Assembly: GCA_005954745.1 (NCBI GenBank)
Contig: CP040680.1
Location: forward strand, 248,001 to 312,000
Source of the DNA: Halostella pelagica
Lineage (GTDB): Archaea > Halobacteriota > Halobacteria > Halobacteriales > Natronoarchaeaceae
Length of the DNA: 64,000 bases
Direction: 5' to 3'
The notes beneath the pieces were generated by a model, which was not told the DNA's origin, ran no database searches, and saw only the letters and a program-made list of their open reading frames with translations. The translations under genes were made by a program, and so were the position numbers. Shown here piece by piece: positions 17,899 to 26,110 of the stretch. Within the stretch, counting starts at the first letter, position 1. Every line of letters starts with the position of its first letter.

Positions 17899-19215
17899 AT
17901 GGCAATGGCTGCAAGCGACCTCCTGATCAGAAACGCCAGTCTCGACGGCTCCGACCGGCTGGTCGACATCGCCATCGACGACGGGGTCTTCGAGGCGATC
18001 GGGCCGGACCTCGACGCAGAGGCGGAACGCGTCATCGATGTCGACGGAAACTTCGTCTCGCCCGGGTTCGCGGACTGTCACATGCACATCGACAGGGCGT
18101 ACGCGGCCACCGGGGAGCGAAAGCCAAAGAAGAACGACGGGTCGATCGTGAACATGAGTTACCGCGACCTCTTCGACGAGTACCACTCGGAGACGTCGAA
18201 GGAGACCGTCGAGAAGCGCGCGATACAGCACATCGAGCGCAGCGTGGCGTCCGGGGTCCTGTACTTCCGGAGTCACGTTTCGGTCGACAACCGTCCGTCA
18301 CGGACGGAGAACATGGAAGCGTGTCTCGCCGCCAGGGAGAGGACGCTGGACATCGCGGATATCCAGCTCGTTCCGTACGCGTCACGGAACATCATCGATT
18401 CCGAGGAGTACGTGCGGGAGGCGATCGAGATGGGGCTTTCGCAGGCCGACGGGGACTCGATCCTGGTCGGCGGCTACGACCCCGGCACCGACAACAACGA
18501 CATCGAGAACTCGCTCGACATGTGGTTCGAGGTCGCCGCCGAGTACGACATCGACATCGACGTCCACGTTCAGGACGAGGGCACACTCGGGATCTACACG
18601 CTCGACCGCCTGATGGACAAGATGGAGGCGAACGGGTACGAGGACCGGGTCACGGCGAGTCACAGCTACTCGCTCGCCGGCCCACCCGAGTGGCGGGTCG
18701 ACTCGCTGCTCGACGACGCGGCGGACGTCGGCCTGAATTTCATCACGTGTTACGTGAGCACCCGGTCCGGCATGCCGGTCCAGACGATGCTCTCGCACGA
18801 CGGTGTCGCGCTCGGCCACGGGACCGACAACACGCGGGATTACATCGCCGCCTACGCCCATCACGACGTGATCGAGGGGGCCTACATCGTTGCGTTCCGG
18901 GTTGACGGGGACCGGAAGTACGCGCCCCGCAACATGGAGGAGCGCGAGAACGGTCCCAGGGAGGAGTACGGCTACCTGCACTCGAACCCCGGGCTCGAAC
19001 TCCTCTGGGAGATGATAACCGAACAGAGCGCGGGCGTGTTGGGGATCGAGGACCGGTACGGGATCGAGGAAGGCAATCCCGCCGACCTGGTCGTACTCGA
19101 CGAACCGTCCCCCCAGTGGGCCCTGCTCCGACAGGCGAACCGGCCGTACGTGATAAAGGACGGCGCTGTCGTCGCCGAAGACGGGGAGATCCGACCGGAG
19201 TTCAAGGTCAACTGA
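17899..19215 (+). CDS. CodA-like amidohydrolase, paralogue A
   Basis: Metal-dependent hydrolase of the amidohydrolase superfamily, cytosine-deaminase-like branch, 438 residues. Ligands visible are H61 and H63 (GFADCHMHID), H223 (DVHVQDEG), H255 (VTASHSYS) and D310 (GHGTDNTRD); an N-terminal beta-sandwich and C-terminal GIEEGNPADLVVLDEP complete the fold. Where CodA has HCDE with a catalytic Glu, this protein has HVQD, so simple cytosine deamination is doubtful. A paralogue lies at 28290-29612. Its DapA-family neighbour follows 94 bases downstream. Likely substrates are cyclic or N-substituted amides or heterocycles. Confidence 0.85.
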   Translation: MAMAASDLLIRNASLDGSDRLVDIAIDDGVFEAIGPDLDAEAERVIDVDGNFVSPGFADCHMHIDRAYAATGERKPKKNDGSIVNMSYRDLFDEYHSETSKETVEKRAIQHIERSVASGVLYFRSHVSVDNRPSRTENMEACLAARERTLDIADIQLVPYASRNIIDSEEYVREAIEMGLSQADGDSILVGGYDPGTDNNDIENSLDMWFEVAAEYDIDIDVHVQDEGTLGIYTLDRLMDKMEANGYEDRVTASHSYSLAGPPEWRVDSLLDDAADVGLNFITCYVSTRSGMPVQTMLSHDGVALGHGTDNTRDYIAAYAHHDVIEGAYIVAFRVDGDRKYAPRNMEERENGPREEYGYLHSNPGLELLWEMITEQSAGVLGIEDRYGIEEGNPADLVVLDEPSPQWALLRQANRPYVIKDGAVVAEDGEIRPEFKVN

Positions 19216-19309
19216 TCCAGGCGAACCCGCGCCGACCGCGACGCTTAGCCGGCATCTCGGCTTGCGTGCCCGGGGTAGTTTTATCCGCTCCGAACCGAAC
19301 ACTGGAACG

Positions 19310-20236
19310 ATGGCCTACCGAAAGCTACGCGATAGCCTCCGCGGCGTCGGGTTTACGCTCCCTACACCATTCACGGAGGGCGCGAGCAACGTTTATCACG
19401 AAACGCTCAGAGAACACGTCCGCTTCCTCGCCGATGCCGGCGCGGAACTCCTGATCCCGTGCGGGAACACGGGCGAATACTACTCGCTCTCTCACGCTGA
19501 GCGGGTCGATGTCGTCGAAACCACCGTCGAGGAAAGTGTTCCAGACCAGCGGGTGATCGCCGGTGCCGCCGGCAGCACGAAGACGGTCCTCGATCTGATC
19601 GACGCGTACGAACGTATCGGGGTCGACGGCGTGATGGTGCTCCACCCCGACCACACCTATCGTCACGAGGACGGCCTTCGTCGGTACTACCGAACGATCG
19701 CAGAGGAAACCGACCTCGGGGTCCTGTTGTACAAGCGGGGGCGGGGCGTGACCGACGACGTGCTCGTCGACATCGCCGATCTGGAAAACGTCGTCGGCGT
19801 GAAGTACGCCGTCAATGACATCGACGCCTTCTCCGAGTGTGTCCGTCGAGCCGACCCAGAGACGGTGTGGACGACCGGTATCGCGGAGCGGTTCGCACCC
19901 TCGTACGCACTCGAAGGCGCGGAGGGGTTCACGACCGGAGTCGGAAACTTCGCTCCCGGCCTCGCCCTGGAACTCATGGATGCGCTGGAACGTGAGGCGT
20001 GGGACCGGGCGAAGTCGATCCGGAACGACGTTCGACCGTACGAGGCGTTCCGCGACGGGACGGGCAAGGAGAACTCGCTGCCGAACGCCAACAACGTCCC
20101 GGCGATAAAGTACGGACTGGAGCTGACGGGGCTATACGGTGGGCCGGTACGGCCGCCCCTCGTCGACCTGACGGATACACAGCGAGAACGGGTACAGGAA
20201 CTGTATCGGCGAATGACGGCTCCGACGGAACGCTGA
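19310..20236 (+). CDS. DapA/5-dehydro-4-deoxyglucarate dehydratase-family lyase
   Basis: Schiff-base class I aldolase or dehydratase of the dihydrodipicolinate synthase superfamily, 308 residues. Substrate loop PCGNTGEYYSLSHAER, the Tyr-containing strand GVLLYKRGRG and the Schiff-base Lys in VVGVKYAVND are all present. The GNTGEYYSL and LYKRG wording is closer to sugar-acid dehydratases than to DapA proper. ATG 19310 is preferred: TTTTATCC lies about 27-34 bases upstream and the 16 residues of the longer frame are not family-like. It lies downstream of amidohydrolase A and may process the same catabolite. Confidence 0.87.
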   Translation: MAYRKLRDSLRGVGFTLPTPFTEGASNVYHETLREHVRFLADAGAELLIPCGNTGEYYSLSHAERVDVVETTVEESVPDQRVIAGAAGSTKTVLDLIDAYERIGVDGVMVLHPDHTYRHEDGLRRYYRTIAEETDLGVLLYKRGRGVTDDVLVDIADLENVVGVKYAVNDIDAFSECVRRADPETVWTTGIAERFAPSYALEGAEGFTTGVGNFAPGLALELMDALEREAWDRAKSIRNDVRPYEAFRDGTGKENSLPNANNVPAIKYGLELTGLYGGPVRPPLVDLTDTQRERVQELYRRMTAPTER

Positions 20237-20286
20237 GAGCGGTCATCGCGCCCGACGCACCGCCAATTCTGCTCTGATGGAGTACC

Positions 20287-20370
20287 TACAGTAGCCACTG
20301 ATAGTCATTGCACACCGGATCGCACAGCGGCATTGCGGTTAGTGCGTAAATCGTTTCAGTGGCTACTATA
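20287..20370. repeat. MITE-like repeat, copy A (84 bp)
   Basis: Terminal inverted repeats TACAGTAGCCACTGA and TCAGTGGCTACTATA pair at 14 of 15 positions. The 84-base unit is highly similar along its length to copy B at 22876-22959, including the internal AGTCATTGCACAC and GATCGCAC blocks. It has no coding capacity and lies about 50 bases after a stop codon. Confidence 0.85.
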
Positions 20371-20679
20371 GTCCGTAGGAGCGGCGACGCTGGAGACGAA
20401 ACTGGTCTGGTAGCGGCGTGTTCGGAGTTTCGAAGATCGATCCCTTTCCCTCGAATCGCCGACTGGTCCAGGGACCGTGGATAATAGGGCAAAAATTCGG
20501 GAAATAGGCGTCTAGTTTTCGTATAATTGGACTATTATAAGTTCACCTTCCGTGTGCTTCGATCGGGAAATTCCCTATATACCTTCTGTACTGCCGATTA
20601 TCTAACTATCCGAGGTACGAAATACAGTCGGCGGCCACAGGGGGTGTTCGAACGCCGTAAATCGCCGACCGCCAGAATA

Positions 20680-20699
20680 TTACAATGATAGAATTGTAA
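20680..20699. promoter_or_regulatory. Palindromic site TTACAA-N8-TTGTAA, copy 1
   Basis: A perfect 20-base dyad with 6-base arms (7 with inner T/A) and the spacer TGATAGAA. The same arms and spacer length recur at 24590-24609 (spacer CAATAGTA). Architecture suits a dimeric regulator, perhaps the IclR protein, but it lies about 195 bases before the nearest start codon. Confidence 0.4.
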
Positions 20700-20893
20700 G
20701 TAAAATCATGGTAGCAATTCACATTTGACTAAGTACACCACACATAGTGGGGTTTTACTATCTCTCACACCTGAAGGGACAGGAGACGGGCGACGGATGT
20801 CGGGCTACCGTGATTCCGACGTGCGCTGCCGTCCACTACGGGTGCGAACACCACCCATCTGATTTATGTACGAGCGCCCGAAACGGTCCGTCT

Positions 20894-21709
20894 ATGCCGG
20901 TGCCGGCCTTCGAGACTATCTCGTGTGAGTTCGAGGAGAACAGTGGGATCGGGCGGATCACCCTAAACCGACCCGACAAATTAAACGCCATCTCATCGAC
21001 GATGCGCGAGGAGATACACGACGCCCTCGACTGGTTTGCCGAACGGGACGAGACGGCGCTTTACGAGGACGACGAAGGGGTCGCGGTGCACGTGGTCGTG
21101 CTGGAGGGTGCGGGGGAGAAGGCGTTCAGCGTCGGCGTCGACGTCGACGGGTTCAAACCGAGCAATCCGGGAGTGTTCGATGTCAGTCGGTTTTATCGCC
21201 GCATTGAACACTTTCCCGCGCCAGTCATCGCGAAGGTACAGGGGTACTGTCTCGGCGGGGGGCTCGAACTCGCGCTCGCCTGCGACTTCCGACTGGCGAG
21301 CGCGGACAGCGAGTTCGCGTTCCCCGAGGTCGACCTCGGAACGATGCCCGCCTGCGGCGGAACCCAGCGGGCTCCGCGCCTGATCGGACCCAGCAGGACC
21401 AAAGAGCTCTGTATGACCGGGGAACGTATCGACGGCGAAACGGCGTCCTCCGACGGACTCGTCGACCACGCGTACGATCCCGACGAGTTCCCGGACCGCG
21501 CCGCCGAGTTCGTCGACCAGATCGCGGACCGCCCCCCGCTGGCGACTCGCGCGATAAAGGACAGCGTGAACGTGTCGAACGACTCGCCGACGCACGTCGG
21601 CCGTCGGTACGAACGGCGGGCCGCCGCCGCGCTCGCCGAAACCGAGGACCGGTCGGAAGGCGTGAGCGCCTTCAATGAGGGCAGGAAACCCGATTGGAAG
21701 GGACGATAA
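20894..21709 (+). CDS. Enoyl-CoA hydratase/isomerase family protein
   Basis: Crotonase-fold enzyme of 271 residues that hydrates or isomerises acyl-CoA substrates. Oxyanion-hole segments are AFSVGVDVDGF and GYCLGGGLELALACDFRLAS; the catalytic-Glu region reads FPEVDLGTMPACGGTQR. ATG 20894 (MPVPAFETISCEFEENSGIG) starts at the usual family N-terminus with GATTTATG about 27-34 bases upstream; the longer frame from 20747 is unsupported. With the class III CoA-transferase at 23054 and BKACE at 12856, it suggests degradation of a CoA-activated acid. Confidence 0.9.
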   Translation: MPVPAFETISCEFEENSGIGRITLNRPDKLNAISSTMREEIHDALDWFAERDETALYEDDEGVAVHVVVLEGAGEKAFSVGVDVDGFKPSNPGVFDVSRFYRRIEHFPAPVIAKVQGYCLGGGLELALACDFRLASADSEFAFPEVDLGTMPACGGTQRAPRLIGPSRTKELCMTGERIDGETASSDGLVDHAYDPDEFPDRAAEFVDQIADRPPLATRAIKDSVNVSNDSPTHVGRRYERRAAAALAETEDRSEGVSAFNEGRKPDWKGR

Positions 21710-21765
21710 CCGCGTGCGGCCGCCGCGCTGCTGCGGGCGGCGGTCGCCGCGTTCGGCGGGGGAAG

Positions 21766-21773
21766 TTTTAATA
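21766..21773 (+). promoter_or_regulatory. TATA box of the GH88/105 gene
   Basis: TTTTAATA lies 24-31 bases before the ATG at 21797. Confidence 0.55.
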
Positions 21774-21796
21774 CCATCGGCTTGGTCGACTGACGT

Positions 21797-22834
21797 ATGA
21801 GTCCGGAAGACTTACAGCCCTTAGTAAACCGAGTCGCCGAGCGCTCCCTAGAGTGGGACATGGAGACCGCGAACGAGTGGGAGAAGGCGTGCGTGATCGA
21901 CGGCCTCCTCGCGCTCGATCTGAAAGAGACGGAAGCGGAAGCGATCCTCGACCGCGCGATACGGACGCAGACGAGCGCCGGCCAGTTCGCGTACGGGTCG
22001 CTCGACCCAGCGGACCCCGACAAGTGGTCAGCGGACTGGCCGATAGGAGGATACAAGGCGATCGCCGACCCGGCCTCGATCGGGCATGGCGTGCTCGAAC
22101 TGTACGACCGAACCGGCGACGACCGATATCTGGAGGCCGCACGACGGCAGTACGAACACCTCAGATCGGTCGAACGGAGCGAGGAAGGTGCCATTCCCCA
22201 ACAGCGGGGCGAGATCACCCTCGCCGTCGACGGGCTGTGGATGTTCTGTCCGTTCCTCGCGCGGTACGGGGCCATAACCGGCGACACCGAGGCGGTCGAC
22301 GACGCCGTCCAGCAGTTCGAAATCCAGCGGAAACACCTGTTCGACGACCGCACCGGGCTGTTCCGCCACACCTGGAAGGAGTCGCCGAACTCGTTCGTTC
22401 AGAGCACGTTCTGGGCCCGCGGTCACGGGTGGGCGCTGGACGCGCTGATCGATACGTTGGAGTACATCCCCGACCATCCGGACCGGGACCGATTGGAGGA
22501 TCTATTCGTGGAAGCGGCGACCGCGCTACTCGAGTATCAGGACCGCACCGGCTACTGGCACAACATCATCGACGATCCGGAGGAACCACTCGAAACGACT
22601 GGCACCCTCATGTTCGCGTACGCGTTTCGGAAAGGACTCGACCGAGGGTTGCTCGACGACGACCGGTTCCGCGAAGCCGCCAGAGACGCGATGGATATCT
22701 GCCGCGGCGTCGTCGACGAGGACGGGAACGTCCGGCGCGCGGCGACGGTCCCCGGCGGGCCGAACGCCCCGATCGGGGTCACGCTGCACGGTCAGGGGCT
22801 CTTCCTGTTAGCCGCCAGCCGCTTTATCGACTGA
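21797..22834 (+). CDS. Glycoside hydrolase family 88/105 (unsaturated glucuronyl/rhamnogalacturonyl hydrolase-like)
   Basis: An (alpha/alpha)6-barrel enzyme of 345 residues. Relatives remove 4,5-unsaturated uronic acid from oligosaccharides left by polysaccharide lyases. The catalytic-Asp region is EITLAVDGLWMFCPFLARYG, and later landmarks are STFWARGHGWALDALID and TLMFAYAFRKGLDRG. There is no signal peptide, so it acts in the cytoplasm on imported sugars. Its presence, with a sugar-acid-type DapA homologue nearby, hints that this island handles uronic-acid derivatives as well as amino compounds. No lyase gene or sugar transporter is in view. Confidence 0.88.
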   Translation: MSPEDLQPLVNRVAERSLEWDMETANEWEKACVIDGLLALDLKETEAEAILDRAIRTQTSAGQFAYGSLDPADPDKWSADWPIGGYKAIADPASIGHGVLELYDRTGDDRYLEAARRQYEHLRSVERSEEGAIPQQRGEITLAVDGLWMFCPFLARYGAITGDTEAVDDAVQQFEIQRKHLFDDRTGLFRHTWKESPNSFVQSTFWARGHGWALDALIDTLEYIPDHPDRDRLEDLFVEAATALLEYQDRTGYWHNIIDDPEEPLETTGTLMFAYAFRKGLDRGLLDDDRFREAARDAMDICRGVVDEDGNVRRAATVPGGPNAPIGVTLHGQGLFLLAASRFID

Positions 22835-22875
22835 CCTGCTCCGGTAGGGCGGTCGTTCCGTTCGTCGACGGCTGC

Positions 22876-22959
22876 TATAGTAGCCACTGAAAGTCATTGC
22901 ACACATGATCGCACGGTAGCGTTGCGGTCAGTATGTAAACCGTTTCGGTGGCTACTATA
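22876..22959. repeat. MITE-like repeat, copy B (84 bp)
   Basis: Termini TATAGTAGCCACTGA and TCGGTGGCTACTATA are inverted repeats (one mismatch), and the interior matches copy A at most positions. Located 42 bases after the GH88/105 stop codon. No target duplication is clear. Confidence 0.85.
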
Positions 22960-23053
22960 GAAGTCGCCCGTGTCTCGGTTGCTCGGTACGCCGCCGCGCG
23001 CCGACAGGGACCGATTCCGCACGTCGATATCGATCGTCCAGCAGTCGGGCCCG

Positions 23054-24229
23054 TTATATCACTTCTTCCTCACGTAGCGAGCGTATCTCGTCGTTTTCGT
23101 ACCCGAGCTCCCTGAGGACCTCGTCGGCGTGTTCGCCCAGCGCCGGCGGTGACTCGTAGGTCACTTCCGTCTCGGACATCGAGACGGGGACCCCGGTCGT
23201 TTCGAAGCTCCCGACCGACGGGTGATCGAGTTCGACTATCATTTCGTTGTGTTGTACCTGCGGATCGTTTGCCGCCGTCTCGTAATCGTGGACGCGGGAC
23301 ACCCACAGTCCTGCATCGAGGAGGCGTTCGAGAAGGCGGTCAGTCTCCTTCTCCCGAGTGGCCGCTTCGATCTGGCGCTTTATCTCGTCCCTGTGTTCGT
23401 GTACTTCGCGGCGGTCGGTGTAATCGCAGATCGGCTCCACCGACAACTCCTCCGCGAGGCCGGGAAGGTTCGCGAACGATATCGCTACGTGACCGTCCCT
23501 CGTCTCGTAGATACCGTAGGGTGCGCTCGAAAGCGGATGCCCGATACCGGCCTCGGAGCGTTCGATATCCTCGTCGACGTTGAGTGCGGTCGTTATCTCC
23601 TGTGTCTGCATGTCGATGCCGGCGTTGAGGAGGTTCGACTCGATCTTCTGTCCCTCGCCAGTCCGCTCCCGGTGGTACAGCGCGATTGCGGTGTGTAACG
23701 CGAGCGTCGTCGCCGAGTGAGCGTCGCAGACGTACGTCCCGGCGGGTGTCGGCGGGTCCTGTTTGCGCCCCGTATTCTTCGCCAGTCCACTTTTCGCCTG
23801 TGCGAGGAGGTCCTGTCCCGGACGCTCGGCGTGTGGTCCGGTACTTCCGTACCCGCTTCCGGAAACGTAGATGATCTCCGGGTTGATATCCCGGACGTCC
23901 TCGTACCCGAGCTCTAACCGTTCCATAACCCCCGGACGGAAGTTTTCGACCACGATGTCGGCTCCCTCGATGATATCGTGTGCTACCTCCAGTCCCCGTT
24001 CCGTTTTCAGGTCCACCGAGATGCTCCGTTTGTTTCGGTTCACCGCCAGGAAAAAGGGGTTTTCGCCGATGTCGCTTCCGATCGGACCGCCGCCTCTAAA
24101 TCGTTCGCCGCCGGGGGGTTCGATCTTGATGACATCAGCGCCCATATCGCCGAGCTTCTGGGTTAGCCACCCGCCCTGCATGAGCTGGCTGAAATCCGCA
24201 ACAGTAACGTCTGATAATGGCCTTTCCAT
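23054..24229 (-). CDS. Class III CoA-transferase (CaiB/BaiF family)
   Basis: Family III enzyme of 391 residues that moves CoA between carboxylic acids through a catalytic aspartate. Landmarks are DVTVADFSQLMQGGWLTQKL, the CoA-binding GADVIKIEPPGGERFRGGGP, LDLKTERG-type SVDLKTERG, and GPHAERPGQDLLAQAKSG, in which the Asp after Gln is the expected nucleophile. A TATA run at 24252-24262 gives a leaderless transcript from 24229. In this island it would activate a free acid for the crotonase and BKACE steps. Substrate pair unknown. Confidence 0.92.
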   Translation of the reverse strand: MERPLSDVTVADFSQLMQGGWLTQKLGDMGADVIKIEPPGGERFRGGGPIGSDIGENPFFLAVNRNKRSISVDLKTERGLEVAHDIIEGADIVVENFRPGVMERLELGYEDVRDINPEIIYVSGSGYGSTGPHAERPGQDLLAQAKSGLAKNTGRKQDPPTPAGTYVCDAHSATTLALHTAIALYHRERTGEGQKIESNLLNAGIDMQTQEITTALNVDEDIERSEAGIGHPLSSAPYGIYETRDGHVAISFANLPGLAEELSVEPICDYTDRREVHEHRDEIKRQIEAATREKETDRLLERLLDAGLWVSRVHDYETAANDPQVQHNEMIVELDHPSVGSFETTGVPVSMSETEVTYESPPALGEHADEVLRELGYENDEIRSLREEEVI

Positions 24230-24251
24230 GCAAGGCTCTTTACCGCATCTT

Positions 24252-24262
24252 CATATATATCT
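24252..24262 (-). promoter_or_regulatory. TATA box of the CoA-transferase gene
   Basis: Minus-strand AGATATATATG is 23-33 bases before the start codon at 24229. Confidence 0.6.
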
Positions 24263-24589
24263 TGCGTCCGTGGTGAGGGTCTACGGGTCAGTCGGGAGAC
24301 GGCTGTCCCAGATCGCTCGGCGTCACACCGGCGGGCTCCGATTGGTCGGGCGTCGTCGGACGGAAAAGAGACGACCCCCGCTACATCAGTTTCCAATATC
24401 GGGAATTTCATATACCACCGGCTAGTTTGGCCGATCAGAACGTAGTCGTATCGTAGCTCCCCCTCACAGTAACCGCTTCGTCGGACGATACCTTCGGGAG
24501 TCAGTTCGACGACCTCGGACTGATGCCGGTTCTTTCCGGGCGGTGGTTAGCCCCTACGAACAGACGGCGATACTGATCTCCCCAGTCCA

Positions 24590-24609
24590 TTACAACAATA
24601 GTATTGTAA
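24590..24609. promoter_or_regulatory. Palindromic site TTACAA-N8-TTGTAA, copy 2
   Basis: The perfect arms extend to CCATTACAA/TTGTAATGG (24587-24612), spacer CAATAGTA. Arms and spacing match the site at 20680-20699. It lies about 360 bases upstream of the CoA-transferase start, with no gene start closer, so it may be a distal operator or simply a small hairpin. Confidence 0.4.
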
Positions 24610-24908
24610 TGGCACCTTACAGTCCTACACCTGTAATGGAAATCGGACCGAATCACCGGGGATCTGATAGCAAACAATCCATGTATAGTAGCATTTGAAG
24701 TAATAGCAACCCGGCCCCGCTCGTGTGCGTGCTACTGGAGGCTCGTGAGCGAGTCGCCGGCCGAGTTCGATTCACACGGCGCGGCGACTGTGGGATGCCA
24801 GGGACGACGCGATAAAACGGTGCCCGCATCGTAGTGACGGCTATCACGGGGGATCCCAACGGGCAGGAACGACCGCTGTCGGAGACGGGCTCTGAACGTA
24901 GCCGGCGA

Positions 24909-25928
24909 TCAGGACTCGAGGATCGTCCGGACCGTTTCCCGCGTGGAGAACCGTACCGGGTCGGTCGCGGGGCTTCCGATCTCCGCTTCGTACTCCTCGA
25001 CAGCTCGTCTGGCTTTGCGGTCATCCTCTATCTGGCTAGTGTTGAGTGCCCCTGCGACGACCTTTGCCGGCTGGACCGGATCACAAAGCGACTCGTACAG
25101 CTCGCCGAACGCGCCCGGCGACGGCAACGGCGTGTCAGGGAACCCGTGGACTGCCTCGCGGTTGGACTCGTGACAGAGGACGAGTTTGTCCGGCATCGAC
25201 CCGTGAAGGATACCGCAGGTGACGCCGGAGTACGAGGGGTGACTGATGCTCCCCTGGCCCTCCACGAAGAGGTAGTCGTGTTCGGACCCCTTCTCGACGA
25301 TCATCTCCTCGACCGCACCCGCTACGAAGTCGCTGACGACCCGGTCGATCGGATTCCCCCACCCCTCGACGATGATCCCTGTCTGGCCGGTGGGGATAAC
25401 CGCGGCGTCGTACCCCATCTCGCGTGCCGTTCCGCACAGCTCCATGGTGGATGTCATCTTCCCGATGGAGCAGTCGGTCCCAACCGTCAGGATCACCTCG
25501 GCGTCGACATCGGCTGCGGCCCCGTCACTGACTCCCAGGTCGTCCGGCGGTTTTCGGACGTCCCTGATGTCACAATCGTTCTCCTCGGCGAGTGCCCGAA
25601 ACTCCGCGTCCTCGTTGAGAAACGTGTGAAGACCGGAGATCACGTCCCAGCCCCGCTCTAATGCGGTCGTCACGTCGTCTCGCCAGGACGAATCGAAGTT
25701 GCCGCCCATCACCGAGATCCCGATGATCAGAACGTCAGCCGACTCGATCTCGGACGCGTCCTCGACGATCGGAACCTCGTCGAGGTCGTCGAGGAAGTCG
25801 TTCGCCGTCGCACCTGCGTTCTCTTGGTCGAGGACCCCGGCGATGTCGTAATCACTGTATCTCATCACGCCTAGCGCCGTCTTGGCACGATCAGGGAAAT
25901 GATCGTGTGCTAAAACTACTGCTCGCAT
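24909..25928 (-). CDS. DUF1611 protein, DgcN-type (putative D-glutamate N-acetyltransferase)
   Basis: DUF1611 proteins have an N-terminal Rossmann-like domain and a C-terminal P-loop domain. Here 339 residues from ATG 25928 include a P-loop GTDCSIGKMT at about 150-159 and VIPTGQTGIIVEGWGNPIDR. From memory, family members called DgcN acetylate D-glutamate and work with an enolase-superfamily racemase DgcA in marine bacteria and haloarchaea; a DgcA-like gene lies at 29773. That functional link is inference for this organism. The start at 25928 is preferred to 25946 because the protein then begins at the conserved MRAVVLAHDHFPD. Confidence 0.8.
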   Translation of the reverse strand: MRAVVLAHDHFPDRAKTALGVMRYSDYDIAGVLDQENAGATANDFLDDLDEVPIVEDASEIESADVLIIGISVMGGNFDSSWRDDVTTALERGWDVISGLHTFLNEDAEFRALAEENDCDIRDVRKPPDDLGVSDGAAADVDAEVILTVGTDCSIGKMTSTMELCGTAREMGYDAAVIPTGQTGIIVEGWGNPIDRVVSDFVAGAVEEMIVEKGSEHDYLFVEGQGSISHPSYSGVTCGILHGSMPDKLVLCHESNREAVHGFPDTPLPSPGAFGELYESLCDPVQPAKVVAGALNTSQIEDDRKARRAVEEYEAEIGSPATDPVRFSTRETVRTILES

Positions 25929-26110
25929 TTCACTGGAAGATCTCACCGAGGAGACTTCAATCTATCCATGAACTCCGCCCGTATCCGTCCCCGTGAGGGT
26001 GAGACACGCTCGTTTCCGATCCCTTGCGAGGATCGCGACCGGAACAGACACAGCGGGGTGATATCTGTCGAAACCCCAAGTATGAAATATGCCAACTCGG
26101 ATCGTTCACT

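Larger units (their letters stand above)
20237..20893. other. Gene-free stretch with a miniature element and a palindromic site
   Basis: No coding region is convincing here. It contains a MITE-like repeat at 20287-20370, a TTACAA-N8-TTGTAA dyad at 20680-20699, and AT-rich segments. GATTTATG at about 20860-20867 is the likely TATA box for the enoyl-CoA hydratase gene starting at 20894. Confidence 0.6.
24230..24908. other. Gene-free stretch between CoA-transferase and DUF1611 genes
   Basis: Nothing coding is supported. It holds the CoA-transferase promoter at its left end and the dyad at 24590-24609, followed by low-complexity GC sequence up to the DUF1611 stop. Confidence 0.5.

Noticed and set aside
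17763-18905. 380-codon plus-strand frame overlapping amidohydrolase A
   Set aside because: Arg-rich out-of-frame reading of the amidohydrolase gene; no recognisable family.
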